From: Bacillota bacterium
Lineage (GTDB): Bacteria; Bacillota; Dethiobacteria; Dethiobacterales; Dethiobacteraceae
Assembly: GCA_024650095.1 (NCBI GenBank)
Contig: JANKMV010000124.1
Span: 1-6,284 of the forward strand
Reading direction: 5' to 3'
DNA length: 6,284 bases
Below, one piece after another: positions 1 to 5,745 of the stretch. A program made the translations under genes and the position numbers. Each line of letters begins with the position of its first letter. Within the stretch, counting starts at the first letter, position 1. The notes under the pieces are model-generated. The model was given only the letters and a program-made list of their open reading frames with translations. It did no database searches and was not told the origin of the DNA.

Positions 1-86
1 ATCTGGGTGGCAAGCCCTTGATTTTGCATTGTCGGATATGTAGCGATCGCATAAATATTGAAACAGTTACACCCAATCTTTAACAA

Positions 87-161
87 CTACCGTTTGTATA
101 GGCCGACTGTCTGGGTAACTCGTTCATGGTAGTCCAAACCAATAAAAACACTTTTGTGCAT
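87..161 (-). pseudogene. Remnant of an IS110-family transposase N-terminus
   Basis: From the ATG at 161 the minus strand reads MHKSVFIGLDYHE, which closely resembles the N-terminus of IS110-family (DEDD, RuvC-like) transposases, where the Asp of the GLDYH motif is the first catalytic acid. The frame then drifts (RVTQTVGLYKR) and stops at 87-89 after 24 codons. A neighbouring frame gives PIQTVVVKDWV, which could be the next beta-strand of the same domain after a frameshift, and it also stops at once. The sequence down to position 1 is closed in all three minus frames within a short distance. I therefore read this as a decayed or truncated insertion sequence whose remainder, if any, lies beyond the left edge. 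The family call rests on one short motif recognised from memory, so it is moderate at best. Confidence 0.5.
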
Positions 162-180
162 TTACAAAAATTCGTACTCA

Positions 181-213
181 TCACAAGAACGTGTGCTTGC
201 AAAATGCAAGTGA
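181..213. repeat. Small inverted repeat between the IS remnant and the ABC-F gene
   Basis: CTTGCA and TGCAAG (196-201 and 205-210) form a perfect 6-bp stem with a 3-nt AAA loop. An outer TCAC/GTGA pair (181-184 and 210-213) partly overlaps it. It lies just upstream of the transposase remnant on the minus strand, where the non-coding left end of an IS110 element would sit. No T-tract follows on either strand, so it does not look like a terminator. Any function is unknown. Confidence 0.35.
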
Positions 214-242
214 TATAATTTTCGACCGAATCAAAATAAAGA

Positions 243-269
243 AAAAAGGCACAACTTATGTGGCTTTTT
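243..269 (-). terminator. Rho-independent terminator of the ABC-F gene
   Basis: On the minus strand AAAAAGCCACA (269-259) pairs with TGTGCCTTTTT (253-243) around a 5-nt loop, with a single C-C mismatch. The T-run of the 3' arm continues into an AT-rich tail. The hairpin starts at the last base of the ABC-F stop codon, the usual position for an intrinsic terminator. The A-rich and T-rich arms could also let it act weakly on the plus strand. Confidence 0.65.
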
Positions 270-2092
270 CAGGTTTTGTTTTGAGATCCCGCAATGTTGT
301 CTGCCAACTCAGTAAGATAAATCCAGCGTTCCATTTTTTGCACCAACGCTTTTTCAAGTTCCTCTTTCTGAGGCAGTAATTTTCGTAAACTAGCATAGTT
401 ACTGGCCTCAGTTTGAATCTTCCTTTCCAGCACCTGAAGCTGCTCCTCAAGATCAGCGATAGCATCGTCAATTTCATCATATTCGATTTTTTCTTTATAC
501 GTAAATTTAGGTATTTTTTGCTTAGACGAAGAACTTTCTATTGAATCAGTAATAGTCTTAGTTTTTTGATCTTTCCTCTCAGACAAACGCTGATCATTTT
601 CTGCTTTTTGTGCTGTGGCACTCTCTAAATAATCACTATAACCGCCAACATACTGCTTCAAAGTTCCGTCACTTTGAAACTCAAAGATCCGATCGACCAC
701 TTTATCTAAAAAATAACGATCATGGGATGCAACTACCACCGCACCATTGAAGCTCTCTAAATAATCTTCCAGAATCACCAGCGTTTCAATATCTAAATCA
801 TTAGTAGGTTCGTCAAGTAACAAAATATTGGGAGCATCCATGAGAATCCTCAGTAAAAAGAGTCTTCGTCTCTCTCCCCCAGAAAGCCGATTAATACTAT
901 TCCACTGTAAGTCCGGCGGGAAAAGAAACTTCTCCAACATCTGTGCAGCCGTTAAGGTTCCCTCAACAGTTTCGATGTTTTCGGCAATTCCTCGGACATA
1001 GTCGATCACCCGAAGCGTTTTGTCCATCTCTTCGCTCTCTTGCGAAAAATAGCCAAGTTTAACCGTTTCTCCTTTAATGAGCGTGCCCTGATCGGGGATG
1101 ACCTCACCGACAATCATTTTCAGTAGAGTGGATTTACCACAGCCATTTTTGCCGATGATCCCTATTCTGGCATCACGGAGGATAATATGGCTAAAATCTT
1201 GAATGAGTTGCTTCTCACCAAAGCTTTTGGATACACCGTTAATTTCCACAGTCTTTTTGCCAAGGCGAGTTGTCATCGAACTAATAGTAAGTTTCTCACT
1301 TGCTGTAGGCTTTTCCCTTGCCTGTAATTTTTCAAATCGCTCTATTCGTTCTTTACTTTTTGTGCCGCGGGCCCTCGCACCACGCATTATCCATTCCAAT
1401 TCTTTTCTATATAGACTCTTATTTTTTCGTTCTGTGCTAATTTCACTTTCTTCCCGTTGTGCTTTTAACTCTAAATATTGAGTATAGTTTGTTTGATAAT
1501 TGTAAAGATTTCCTCCGCTAATTTCAACAATTCTAGTAGTGACACTATCAAGAAAATAGCGATCATGGGTTACCATTAATATGGCCCCCGCATACTTGCG
1601 AAGATAATTTTCCAGCCACAAGATCATCTCGTTATCCAAGTGGTTTGTTGGCTCATCAAGGATGAGAATTTCGTCTGTGTTAATCAGAGCACTCGCTATG
1701 GCAACCCTTTTTTTCTCTCCGCCAGATAAATGACTGACATCTATAGAGAAATCAGTAAACCCCAGCTTAGTCAAAATTGATTTAGCCTCGTACTCTTTCG
1801 ATTCTAACGTTTCAGTGGACGCACCTTTAAATACTTGTTCCAAAACAGTTAGCTTTTCGTTATAGATTGGATTTTGAGGTAAATAGCCTATCCTTACATC
1901 GCCAGCCTTACTAACCGTTCCGCTGTCAGGTAGTTCAAGTTCAGCTATAATCTTCAAAAGGGTAGATTTGCCGGTGCCATTAATCCCAATCAGACCAATT
2001 TTATCTCCCTTATTTAAATATAAGGTAATATCGTCGAGTAGCTTTTTATCGCTATAGCTTTTAGTAATTTTTTCTGCAGACAATAATATCAA
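269..2092 (-). CDS. ABC-F family ATPase, Uup/YfmR type (translation factor)
   Basis: This is a cytoplasmic protein of about 607 residues with two ABC ATPase domains and no membrane segments, so it is not a transporter. Domain 1 has Walker A GINGTGKST (36-44), signature LSGGE (122-126), Walker B LILDEPTNHLD (143-153) and the switch His in THD (about 176). Domain 2 has GKNGCGKST (314-322), LSGGE (403-407), LLLDEPTNDLD (424-434) and SHD (about 457). Between them lies the charged linker (about 197-278, with RGARARGTKSKERIERFEKL) that in this family reaches the P-site tRNA. A low-complexity stretch (about 515-530) leads to a C-terminal coiled coil (about 535-607), as in Uup and YfmR. Known members act on the ribosome, and Uup/YfmR proteins are linked to relief of stalling. 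I chose the TTG at 2092, giving MILLSAEKI, because AGAGGTG lies 8 nt upstream and homologues start there. An in-frame ATG at 2110 would add six residues. A dedicated promoter and terminator flank the gene. A resistance role is possible in the wider family but is not indicated here. Confidence 0.93.
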   Translation of the reverse strand: MILLSAEKITKSYSDKKLLDDITLYLNKGDKIGLIGINGTGKSTLLKIIAELELPDSGTVSKAGDVRIGYLPQNPIYNEKLTVLEQVFKGASTETLESKEYEAKSILTKLGFTDFSIDVSHLSGGEKKRVAIASALINTDEILILDEPTNHLDNEMILWLENYLRKYAGAILMVTHDRYFLDSVTTRIVEISGGNLYNYQTNYTQYLELKAQREESEISTERKNKSLYRKELEWIMRGARARGTKSKERIERFEKLQAREKPTASEKLTISSMTTRLGKKTVEINGVSKSFGEKQLIQDFSHIILRDARIGIIGKNGCGKSTLLKMIVGEVIPDQGTLIKGETVKLGYFSQESEEMDKTLRVIDYVRGIAENIETVEGTLTAAQMLEKFLFPPDLQWNSINRLSGGERRRLFLLRILMDAPNILLLDEPTNDLDIETLVILEDYLESFNGAVVVASHDRYFLDKVVDRIFEFQSDGTLKQYVGGYSDYLESATAQKAENDQRLSERKDQKTKTITDSIESSSSKQKIPKFTYKEKIEYDEIDDAIADLEEQLQVLERKIQTEASNYASLRKLLPQKEELEKALVQKMERWIYLTELADNIAGSQNKT

Positions 2093-2100
2093 GAATAACG

Positions 2101-2107
2101 CACCTCT
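2101..2107 (-). promoter_or_regulatory. Ribosome binding site that favours the TTG start of the ABC-F gene
   Basis: AGAGGTG ends 8 nt before the TTG at 2092. It lies inside the six extra codons that the upstream ATG at 2110 would add. That ATG has only a weaker AGG-containing stretch in front of it. Confidence 0.6.
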
Positions 2108-2177
2108 CATTATGCTCTACCTAATATTCCTCTTACACAGGCCTACGTAACTCATCCTACCTATAACTTTTGTTACT

Positions 2178-2205
2178 ATTATAGTGTAAGCTAATTGTAT
2201 GTAAA
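2178..2205 (-). promoter_or_regulatory. Sigma-A type promoter of the ABC-F gene
   Basis: On the minus strand a -35 box TTTACA (2205-2200, 5 of 6 to consensus) and a perfect -10 box TATAAT (2183-2178) are separated by 16 nt. Transcription would begin near 2171, leaving an untranslated leader of about 80 nt before the TTG start. It lies between the Fe-S scaffold gene and the ABC-F gene, so the latter can be transcribed alone. No clear terminator was seen after the scaffold gene, and read-through is possible. Confidence 0.7.
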
Positions 2206-2274
2206 ACACAACATTCTATATCACGTCCAATACGCAAGCAAACCCCATAACAAATGGCCCAGGATTATAAAAAT

Positions 2275-2667
2275 TTAGCCCCCTCTATAATCTCGAGTTA
2301 GATAATTTATAATTGCATTTTTTAAAGCTTTCACACCAAGATTTGAACAATGCTTTTTAGCGTCAGGTAACCCCCCCAGGGCCTCTACAATATCATCCTC
2401 ATTAATCTCAAGTGCGTCTTTTATGGTCTTACCTTTAGCCAATTCAGTAGTCATACTACTTGTTGCTACTGATGCAACACAACCAAAGACAAGAAAACTA
2501 ATGTCTTTAATTATTCCATCCCTAACTTTAATATATATTGTCAACATATCTCCACATTCTGAATCGCCAAATGTTCCTTCGCCATTAGCATCATGCATTT
2601 CCCCTACATTTCTCGGACACGAAAAATGTTCAATCACTGTATCGTTATAACTCGGTTGTTCAGACAT
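2275..2667 (-). CDS. IscU/NifU N-terminal type iron-sulfur cluster scaffold protein
   Basis: This 130-residue single-domain protein belongs to the NifU N-terminal/IscU family, which builds Fe-S clusters from cysteine-derived sulfur and hands them to client proteins in the cytoplasm. The three ligand cysteines are present: C38 in SECGD with the conserved Asp at 40, C63 in FGCVAS, and C107 in KKHCSNLG, next to His106. The family motif PRNVG is at 18-22, here preceded by a Cys (C17) where Asn is common. The motif around C63 reads GCVASVATSS rather than the usual GCGSAIASSS. No NifU middle or C-terminal domain follows, so the length matches stand-alone IscU-like scaffolds. The ATG at 2667 has GAGGAG 8 nt upstream. 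No cysteine desulfurase gene lies in the window. The coding strand holds a run of seven G (2371-2377) at the GGLP codons; the frame is intact there. Confidence 0.9.
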   Translation of the reverse strand: MSEQPSYNDTVIEHFSCPRNVGEMHDANGEGTFGDSECGDMLTIYIKVRDGIIKDISFLVFGCVASVATSSMTTELAKGKTIKDALEINEDDIVEALGGLPDAKKHCSNLGVKALKNAIINYLTRDYRGG

Positions 2668-2811
2668 TACTTCATCTCCTCTTACTTAAATAAACGTTTT
2701 GATTCTACTCAGCACGTAAATATCCCTATCGTAGGAGTATCGCTCCCAATATTAATAAAAACAAGACTCGCAACTTACATTATTATTTATGTCTACGATT
2801 ACTCAACTACA

Positions 2812-2840
2812 AAGATAATATTTTTTTGCACATATGTCAA
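2812..2840 (-). promoter_or_regulatory. Sigma-A type promoter of the Fe-S scaffold gene
   Basis: On the minus strand a perfect -35 box TTGACA (2840-2835) is followed after 17 nt by TATCTT (2817-2812, 4 of 6 to consensus). Transcription would start near 2805, giving a leader of roughly 135-140 nt. That leader contains a small GGAG/CTCC stem (2734-2746) but no riboswitch that I recognise. An AT-rich dyad, ATAAT-TT-ATTAT (2840-2851), abuts the -35 box and could bind a regulator. Confidence 0.6.
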
Positions 2841-2867
2841 TAATTTATTATCGCTACAGTGCCTCCT

Positions 2868-2904
2868 CCACGACCATTATATCGTGGCCCCCAATGTCTA
2901 GACA
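2868..2904. repeat. Two dyad elements upstream of the Fe-S scaffold promoter
   Basis: A perfect 6-bp inverted repeat, CCACGA (2868-2873) and TCGTGG (2882-2887), has an 8-nt spacer. Just beyond it lies the perfect 10-bp palindrome TGTCTAGACA (2895-2904). Both are about 28-65 bp upstream of the -35 box at 2840, a position used by activators or repressors. I cannot match either to a known regulator. Confidence 0.35.
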
Positions 2905-2962
2905 CATATTTTATAGTTTTACGCGACACAGGGAAAAGGTTAATCGAAGAGCCTTTGTCAAT

Positions 2963-3001
2963 GAAAAAGTAGGCAGTATACCCAAAAGGGACTGCCTACT
3001 T
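2963..3001 (-). terminator. Rho-independent terminator of the secreted flavoprotein gene
   Basis: A perfect 11-bp stem, AAGTAGGCAGT (2967-2977) with ACTGCCTACTT (2991-3001), encloses a further CCC/GGG pairing (2981-2983 with 2988-2990) with a 4-nt loop and a 3-nt bulge. On the minus strand the 3' arm runs straight into TTTTT (2967-2963). It lies about 100 bp past the flavoprotein stop codon. The plus strand lacks a T-tract after the hairpin, so it acts toward the minus direction. Confidence 0.85.
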
Positions 3002-3099
3002 CTATATAAAAATCGTTTAATAAACCATCTTAAAGATGCGGTATTTGTACTAAGACGGGTATTTTACAAAAACCTTTGTCCCTAGTAACATACGCATGA

Positions 3100-5007
3100 T
3101 TACTTTGCGGAGAATTGAGCGGCATTAGCACCTGCTTCGCGACCTGATAATAAGACCCAGCCGTGAGCGGCTCCCCCGTAGGTTACATATGGAACCTGTG
3201 CAGAGAAAAGGACGCCCATGGAATCTTGGCCTACAGCGTATAAGCCGGGAATGGCGTTGCCTTTTGTATCCAGAACATTCATGTTAATATTGATATCCAG
3301 CCCTGCGCATGTTCCATAGATATAGGCGGCGCCTTTAATGGCGTAAAAGGGGCCTTCCGCACCGATGGGAACAAGGAATTCAGCGGCCTTGCCAAAAGGA
3401 TCTTCCTCAGTTCCGTCGGCATAACTATTATACTTTTCTATTTCTTCTACTAATTTGCTCATTTCAAGTTGCTCGGCCAATGCTTCTAGCGTGTCTGCAG
3501 TATATACAGCACCTCTTTCTACAGCAACAGCGAGAATTTGCTCAATGTTTTCAACGGGTTCCCCCACTTCCACCGTGCCACCTTGGTTGACATACCTAGG
3601 TTTCATGACGTAAGCTAGGCCCTCGCTCTTATATTGTTGAATTTGGTCATTGGAGAAAATGTTGTAGTAAATGGGGCCAGCTTGCCAGCTGTCAAAGGCG
3701 ATATTCCCGCCTTCATTAAGAAATCTTTCCCCATCGGGACCGACAATAATGGTGTCCGGACTCATAACCAAGGACTCTAATACAGCTTTATCGTCTGCGG
3801 TAAGCGCGTCGTCACGGATTACGACTGCATTGGAAGCAACATGCTGCATGGGAGGCATGTCAATATTATAGACATCTGCACCGACATCAAGAGCCATTAG
3901 TATGCCGGCACCATCATTTTGATTCATAGCGTAAGTCCGCCATTCCGTTCCACCAAGATAGGCGCCCAGTAGTTCAGGATTGCCCGCAAAGCCGCCGGTG
4001 GCAAGAATCACGGACTTGCCGTGCACTTCATAGGTCGTTCCATCATAGTAAGCGGCCTTTACGCCGGTAACATTACCTTCGGCATCTGTCAGCAGATCCG
4101 TAGCTGTCAGCTCGAGCATAAAGTCATTCTTCTCATTAAAAGCTTTTGCCTGCTCTATGGCAGCATTATACATTTCATCAATGCTGCCATCATAGCCTGC
4201 CCATACTTCCCATCCCTTTGGATGAAAGAAAGCGCGAATCGGACTAAACTCGAAACCATAGTTTTCAATTAACCAATCCATCGTTGCGCCTGACTCGTTA
4301 ACCATGAAGCGAACCAATTCTTCCTTGGCATCTCCTAGTGTATATTCTAGCCAATCTTCAATGAGGTCCTCTTCTTCTAGGAATTTTTTTCCCTCATTCT
4401 GTTCGTTCATTTTTATAACTGAATTAATGGCCATGGGGCCGGTTATATTAGTGGAAGTACCCCCTATTTTACCGGCTTTCTCAATGCCAAAGACGGCAGC
4501 ACCGTTTTCAGCGGCACTTATATAAGCGGCTGTTCCTGCACCGCCCAGACCTACTACGATTACGTCATAGCCTTCTAATACAACGGTTTCATCCGATTTT
4601 TCGATATCGCTATACCAGTTGGATGGATTCCCGCCGGCATCTGTAATGGCATTAATCACAGCGGCTTTAATTCCAGCGGAGGAAAGCGTAGCTCCGCTAA
4701 TGCTATCAACATCTAATGACTGATGTTCTATAATGCGTGGAATTAATTTATCAACAGCGGAGGCCAAAATATAGGGTGATTCTTTGCCTATGTCCACGAC
4801 TTCTATTTCTTTAATTTCGTTTTCTGCAATGGTCACTTTTACACTAAACTTATCGCTATAGCTAAAACCAAGGACCTCATATACTTCTTCTAAATCTTGC
4901 AGTTCCTCTGCTACAGCGTTTCCATTATTGTTTCCATCGCCGCATCCCACCAGAGCAAAGACTAGCAGTAGGCATATCAGTGTTATTAACGCTTTTTGTT
5001 TTTTCAC
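3100..5007 (-). CDS. Secreted lipoprotein flavin reductase: FMN-binding domain plus FAD-dependent fumarate reductase-like domain
   Basis: The 635-residue product begins with a lipoprotein signal peptide (KKQK, then a hydrophobic core, lipobox LVGC with the lipidated Cys at 22), so it should be anchored outside the membrane. A Gly/Asn-rich spacer leads to an FMN-binding domain (about 46-121). Its SISGATLSS motif holds the Thr (about 107) to which ApbE-type transferases attach FMN. An FAD_binding_2 domain follows from about 147: GLGGAG (153-158), IEKAGKIGG (about 175-183), ILATGGFAG (334-341) and a C-terminal GLYAVG (588-593). The order FMN domain then flavoprotein matches fumarate/urocanate-reductase-like extracytoplasmic reductases, which pass electrons from membrane donors to small organic acceptors. 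However, the HTMGG-type and GANRLGG-type active-site segments of fumarate reductase are replaced by YGTCAGL (about 564-570) and PYVTYGGAA, so the substrate is unknown. I chose GTG at 5007 because GGGAGGT lies 6 nt upstream; an in-frame TTG at 5013 directly abuts that site. The gene stands alone, with its own terminator. Confidence 0.9.
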   Translation of the reverse strand: MKKQKALITLICLLLVFALVGCGDGNNNGNAVAEELQDLEEVYEVLGFSYSDKFSVKVTIAENEIKEIEVVDIGKESPYILASAVDKLIPRIIEHQSLDVDSISGATLSSAGIKAAVINAITDAGGNPSNWYSDIEKSDETVVLEGYDVIVVGLGGAGTAAYISAAENGAAVFGIEKAGKIGGTSTNITGPMAINSVIKMNEQNEGKKFLEEEDLIEDWLEYTLGDAKEELVRFMVNESGATMDWLIENYGFEFSPIRAFFHPKGWEVWAGYDGSIDEMYNAAIEQAKAFNEKNDFMLELTATDLLTDAEGNVTGVKAAYYDGTTYEVHGKSVILATGGFAGNPELLGAYLGGTEWRTYAMNQNDGAGILMALDVGADVYNIDMPPMQHVASNAVVIRDDALTADDKAVLESLVMSPDTIIVGPDGERFLNEGGNIAFDSWQAGPIYYNIFSNDQIQQYKSEGLAYVMKPRYVNQGGTVEVGEPVENIEQILAVAVERGAVYTADTLEALAEQLEMSKLVEEIEKYNSYADGTEEDPFGKAAEFLVPIGAEGPFYAIKGAAYIYGTCAGLDININMNVLDTKGNAIPGLYAVGQDSMGVLFSAQVPYVTYGGAAHGWVLLSGREAGANAAQFSAK

Positions 5008-5013
5008 GTACAA

Positions 5014-5020
5014 ACCTCCC
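5014..5020 (-). promoter_or_regulatory. Ribosome binding site that fixes the GTG start of the flavoprotein
   Basis: GGGAGGT ends 6 nt before the GTG at 5007, which is ideal spacing. The earlier in-frame TTG (5013-5011) follows the site without any gap and is unlikely to be used. The GTG start gives a compact signal peptide beginning MKKQKALI. Confidence 0.75.
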
Positions 5021-5112
5021 TTTTAATTAATGCACCTTACACCGACAAAAAAACACTTGTGATACTTTTCCCATATAATGATATCCTTTGACGCTCAAGA
5101 GATGCATTGTTC

Positions 5113-5141
5113 ATTACAGTTCACCTAGAAGTTTAAAGCAA
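5113..5141 (-). promoter_or_regulatory. Possible promoter of the secreted flavoprotein
   Basis: On the minus strand TTGCTT (5141-5136) and TGTAAT (5118-5113, 5 of 6 to consensus) are spaced by 17 nt, about 106 bp before the GTG start. A second weak candidate, TTGAGC then TATATG with a 15-nt spacer, lies nearer the gene (about 5098-5072). Neither is convincing, and the gene may depend on an activator or another sigma factor. Confidence 0.25.
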
Positions 5142-5143
5142 CA

Positions 5144-5197
5144 TCATACTAGTTCAACGGAATTGACATTAGAGTAGAGTTTGGACCAGTTACCTAT
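5144..5197 (-). pseudogene. Possible decayed start of a small gene
   Basis: After AAAGGAG (5211-5205) and 7 nt comes ATA at 5197, where a start codon would be expected. The frame then reads 17 codons, IGNWSKLYSNVNSVELV, before a TGA. The ribosome-binding-site spacing and protein-like residue content suggest a gene whose ATG became ATA and whose body has been lost or frameshifted. It lies directly downstream of the 22-bp palindrome on the minus strand, which would suit an operator. The stretch is too short to assign to a family and could be chance. Confidence 0.2.
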
Positions 5198-5209
5198 CGC
5201 CTCACTCCT

Positions 5210-5231
5210 TTCACAATAAATTTATTTTGAA
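5210..5231. promoter_or_regulatory. 22-bp near-perfect palindrome, operator-like
   Basis: The arms TTCACAATAAA and TTTATTTTGAA are reverse complements except for one base pair (5th position from each end). The centre lies between 5220 and 5221. Length and symmetry fit a dimeric repressor or activator site. It is AT-rich, has no loop and no adjacent T-tract, and so is not a terminator. It lies about 200 bp upstream of the flavoprotein start. No regulator is encoded in the window and I cannot name the family. Confidence 0.45.
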
Positions 5232-5482
5232 CTCTTCTCTTAGATAGCCTTTTGGCCTGAAATGTTACTAAGCGCCTAGCTAGTCAGTATGAGTAGAGTA
5301 TCAATGAGCTTTCGCTTTTTTATAAAGAATACCGCACCAAGCATGAATCATGTGAATTAATGAACAAGCTAGCATAAACTACAACTGGATTCACTGCTAT
5401 TGCGCTCAAAACATACTACGCTTGCTACATAAATCCAATTTGCTCCTCACTTGGCCCTTCAGATAAGAGACAGTGTTTTTAA

Positions 5483-5512
5483 TTCTAATTCGACAAGTTC
5501 TAATTCGACATG
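5483..5512 (-). repeat. Tandem 15-bp repeat carrying two Spo0A-type boxes
   Basis: On the plus strand TTCTAATTCGACAAG (5483-5497) is followed directly by TTCTAATTCGACATG (5498-5512), differing at one base. On the minus strand each copy contains TGTCGAA (5510-5504 and 5495-5489), a perfect match to the Spo0A (0A) box, in the same orientation and 15 bp apart. A -10-like TAGAAT lies 17 nt downstream of the hexamer TGTCGA of the first box. No gene begins near by; the next minus-strand gene, the flavoprotein, starts about 480 bp away. Confidence 0.45.
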
Positions 5513-5662
5513 AGAACAGCAAAGACCTGCTAATTTTTTTGTCAGTTTGAATTATGGCAGTGCGTTATAGAACTCTTTATACTAATCGGACACGCTAGGT
5601 AAATAGCATAAAAATCTTTTGCACATAAATATGCTTGATATATTTGATGATAAGAAGATAAC

Positions 5663-5706
5663 AAAAAGTCTCCATGCACAGGACTACCCAGCGCATGGAA
5701 ACTTTT
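5663..5706 (-). terminator. Strong rho-independent terminator of the flavodoxin-like gene
   Basis: On the minus strand the two 20-nt arms 5706-5687 and 5683-5664 pair almost completely: one T-T mismatch and a few G-T pairs, with a 3-nt loop. The A-rich 5' base and T-rich 3' base are typical. TTTTTG follows on the minus strand. It lies 40 bp after the flavodoxin stop codon and should isolate that gene from everything downstream. Confidence 0.88.
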
Positions 5707-5745
5707 GTTATAAGTATTGTGACTGCCATTGCTATTCATCGAGGC

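Larger units (their letters stand above)
5014..5662. other. Long region without a recognisable gene, upstream of the flavoprotein
   Basis: About 650 bp lie between the flavoprotein start and the terminator of the flavodoxin-like gene. No open frame with a credible start, ribosome binding site and protein-like content was found. The region holds a 22-bp palindrome (5210-5231), a tandem 15-bp repeat with Spo0A-type boxes (5483-5512), a short coding-like stretch without a proper start (5144-5197), and a 31-codon hydrophobic open run on the minus strand (5323-5415, containing VLSAIAVNPVVVYASLF). The last two may be relics of a lost gene. The 9-mer GAGTAGAGT occurs twice (5172-5180 and 5291-5299). 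No tRNA, known riboswitch or T-box motif was recognised. Confidence 0.5.

Noticed and set aside
43..50. GCGATCGC octamer (the HIP1 element of cyanobacteria)
   Set aside because: It occurs once here and nothing else in the window points to a cyanobacterium.
214..219. TATAAT on the plus strand as a promoter -10 box
   Set aside because: There is no -35 box at a suitable distance, and transcription would run straight into the antisense of the ABC-F gene.
1203..1481. Plus-strand 92-codon open frame inside the ABC-F gene
   Set aside because: It is antisense to a clearly conserved coding region and has no credible ribosome binding site.
2593..3085. Overlapping plus-strand open frames of 80-100 codons between the Fe-S scaffold and the flavoprotein
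   Set aside because: They overlap the start of the scaffold gene, the minus-strand promoter and the flavoprotein terminator, lack ribosome binding sites and resemble no known protein.
5163..5168. TTGACA on the plus strand as a promoter -35 box
   Set aside because: No -10-like hexamer lies 16-18 nt downstream and no plus-strand gene follows.
5463..5473. ATAAGAGACAG, identical to the 3' part of the Tn5 mosaic end used in sequencing adapters
   Set aside because: Only 11 bases match, and the preceding bases (CTTCAG) do not continue the 19-bp mosaic end. There is no sign of a junction, so chance is the simplest reading; raw-read coverage across 5450-5480 would settle it.
5542..5739. Minus-strand open frame of 65 codons downstream of the flavodoxin-like gene
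   Set aside because: It runs through the strong terminator hairpin, has no ribosome binding site and its residue content is not protein-like.
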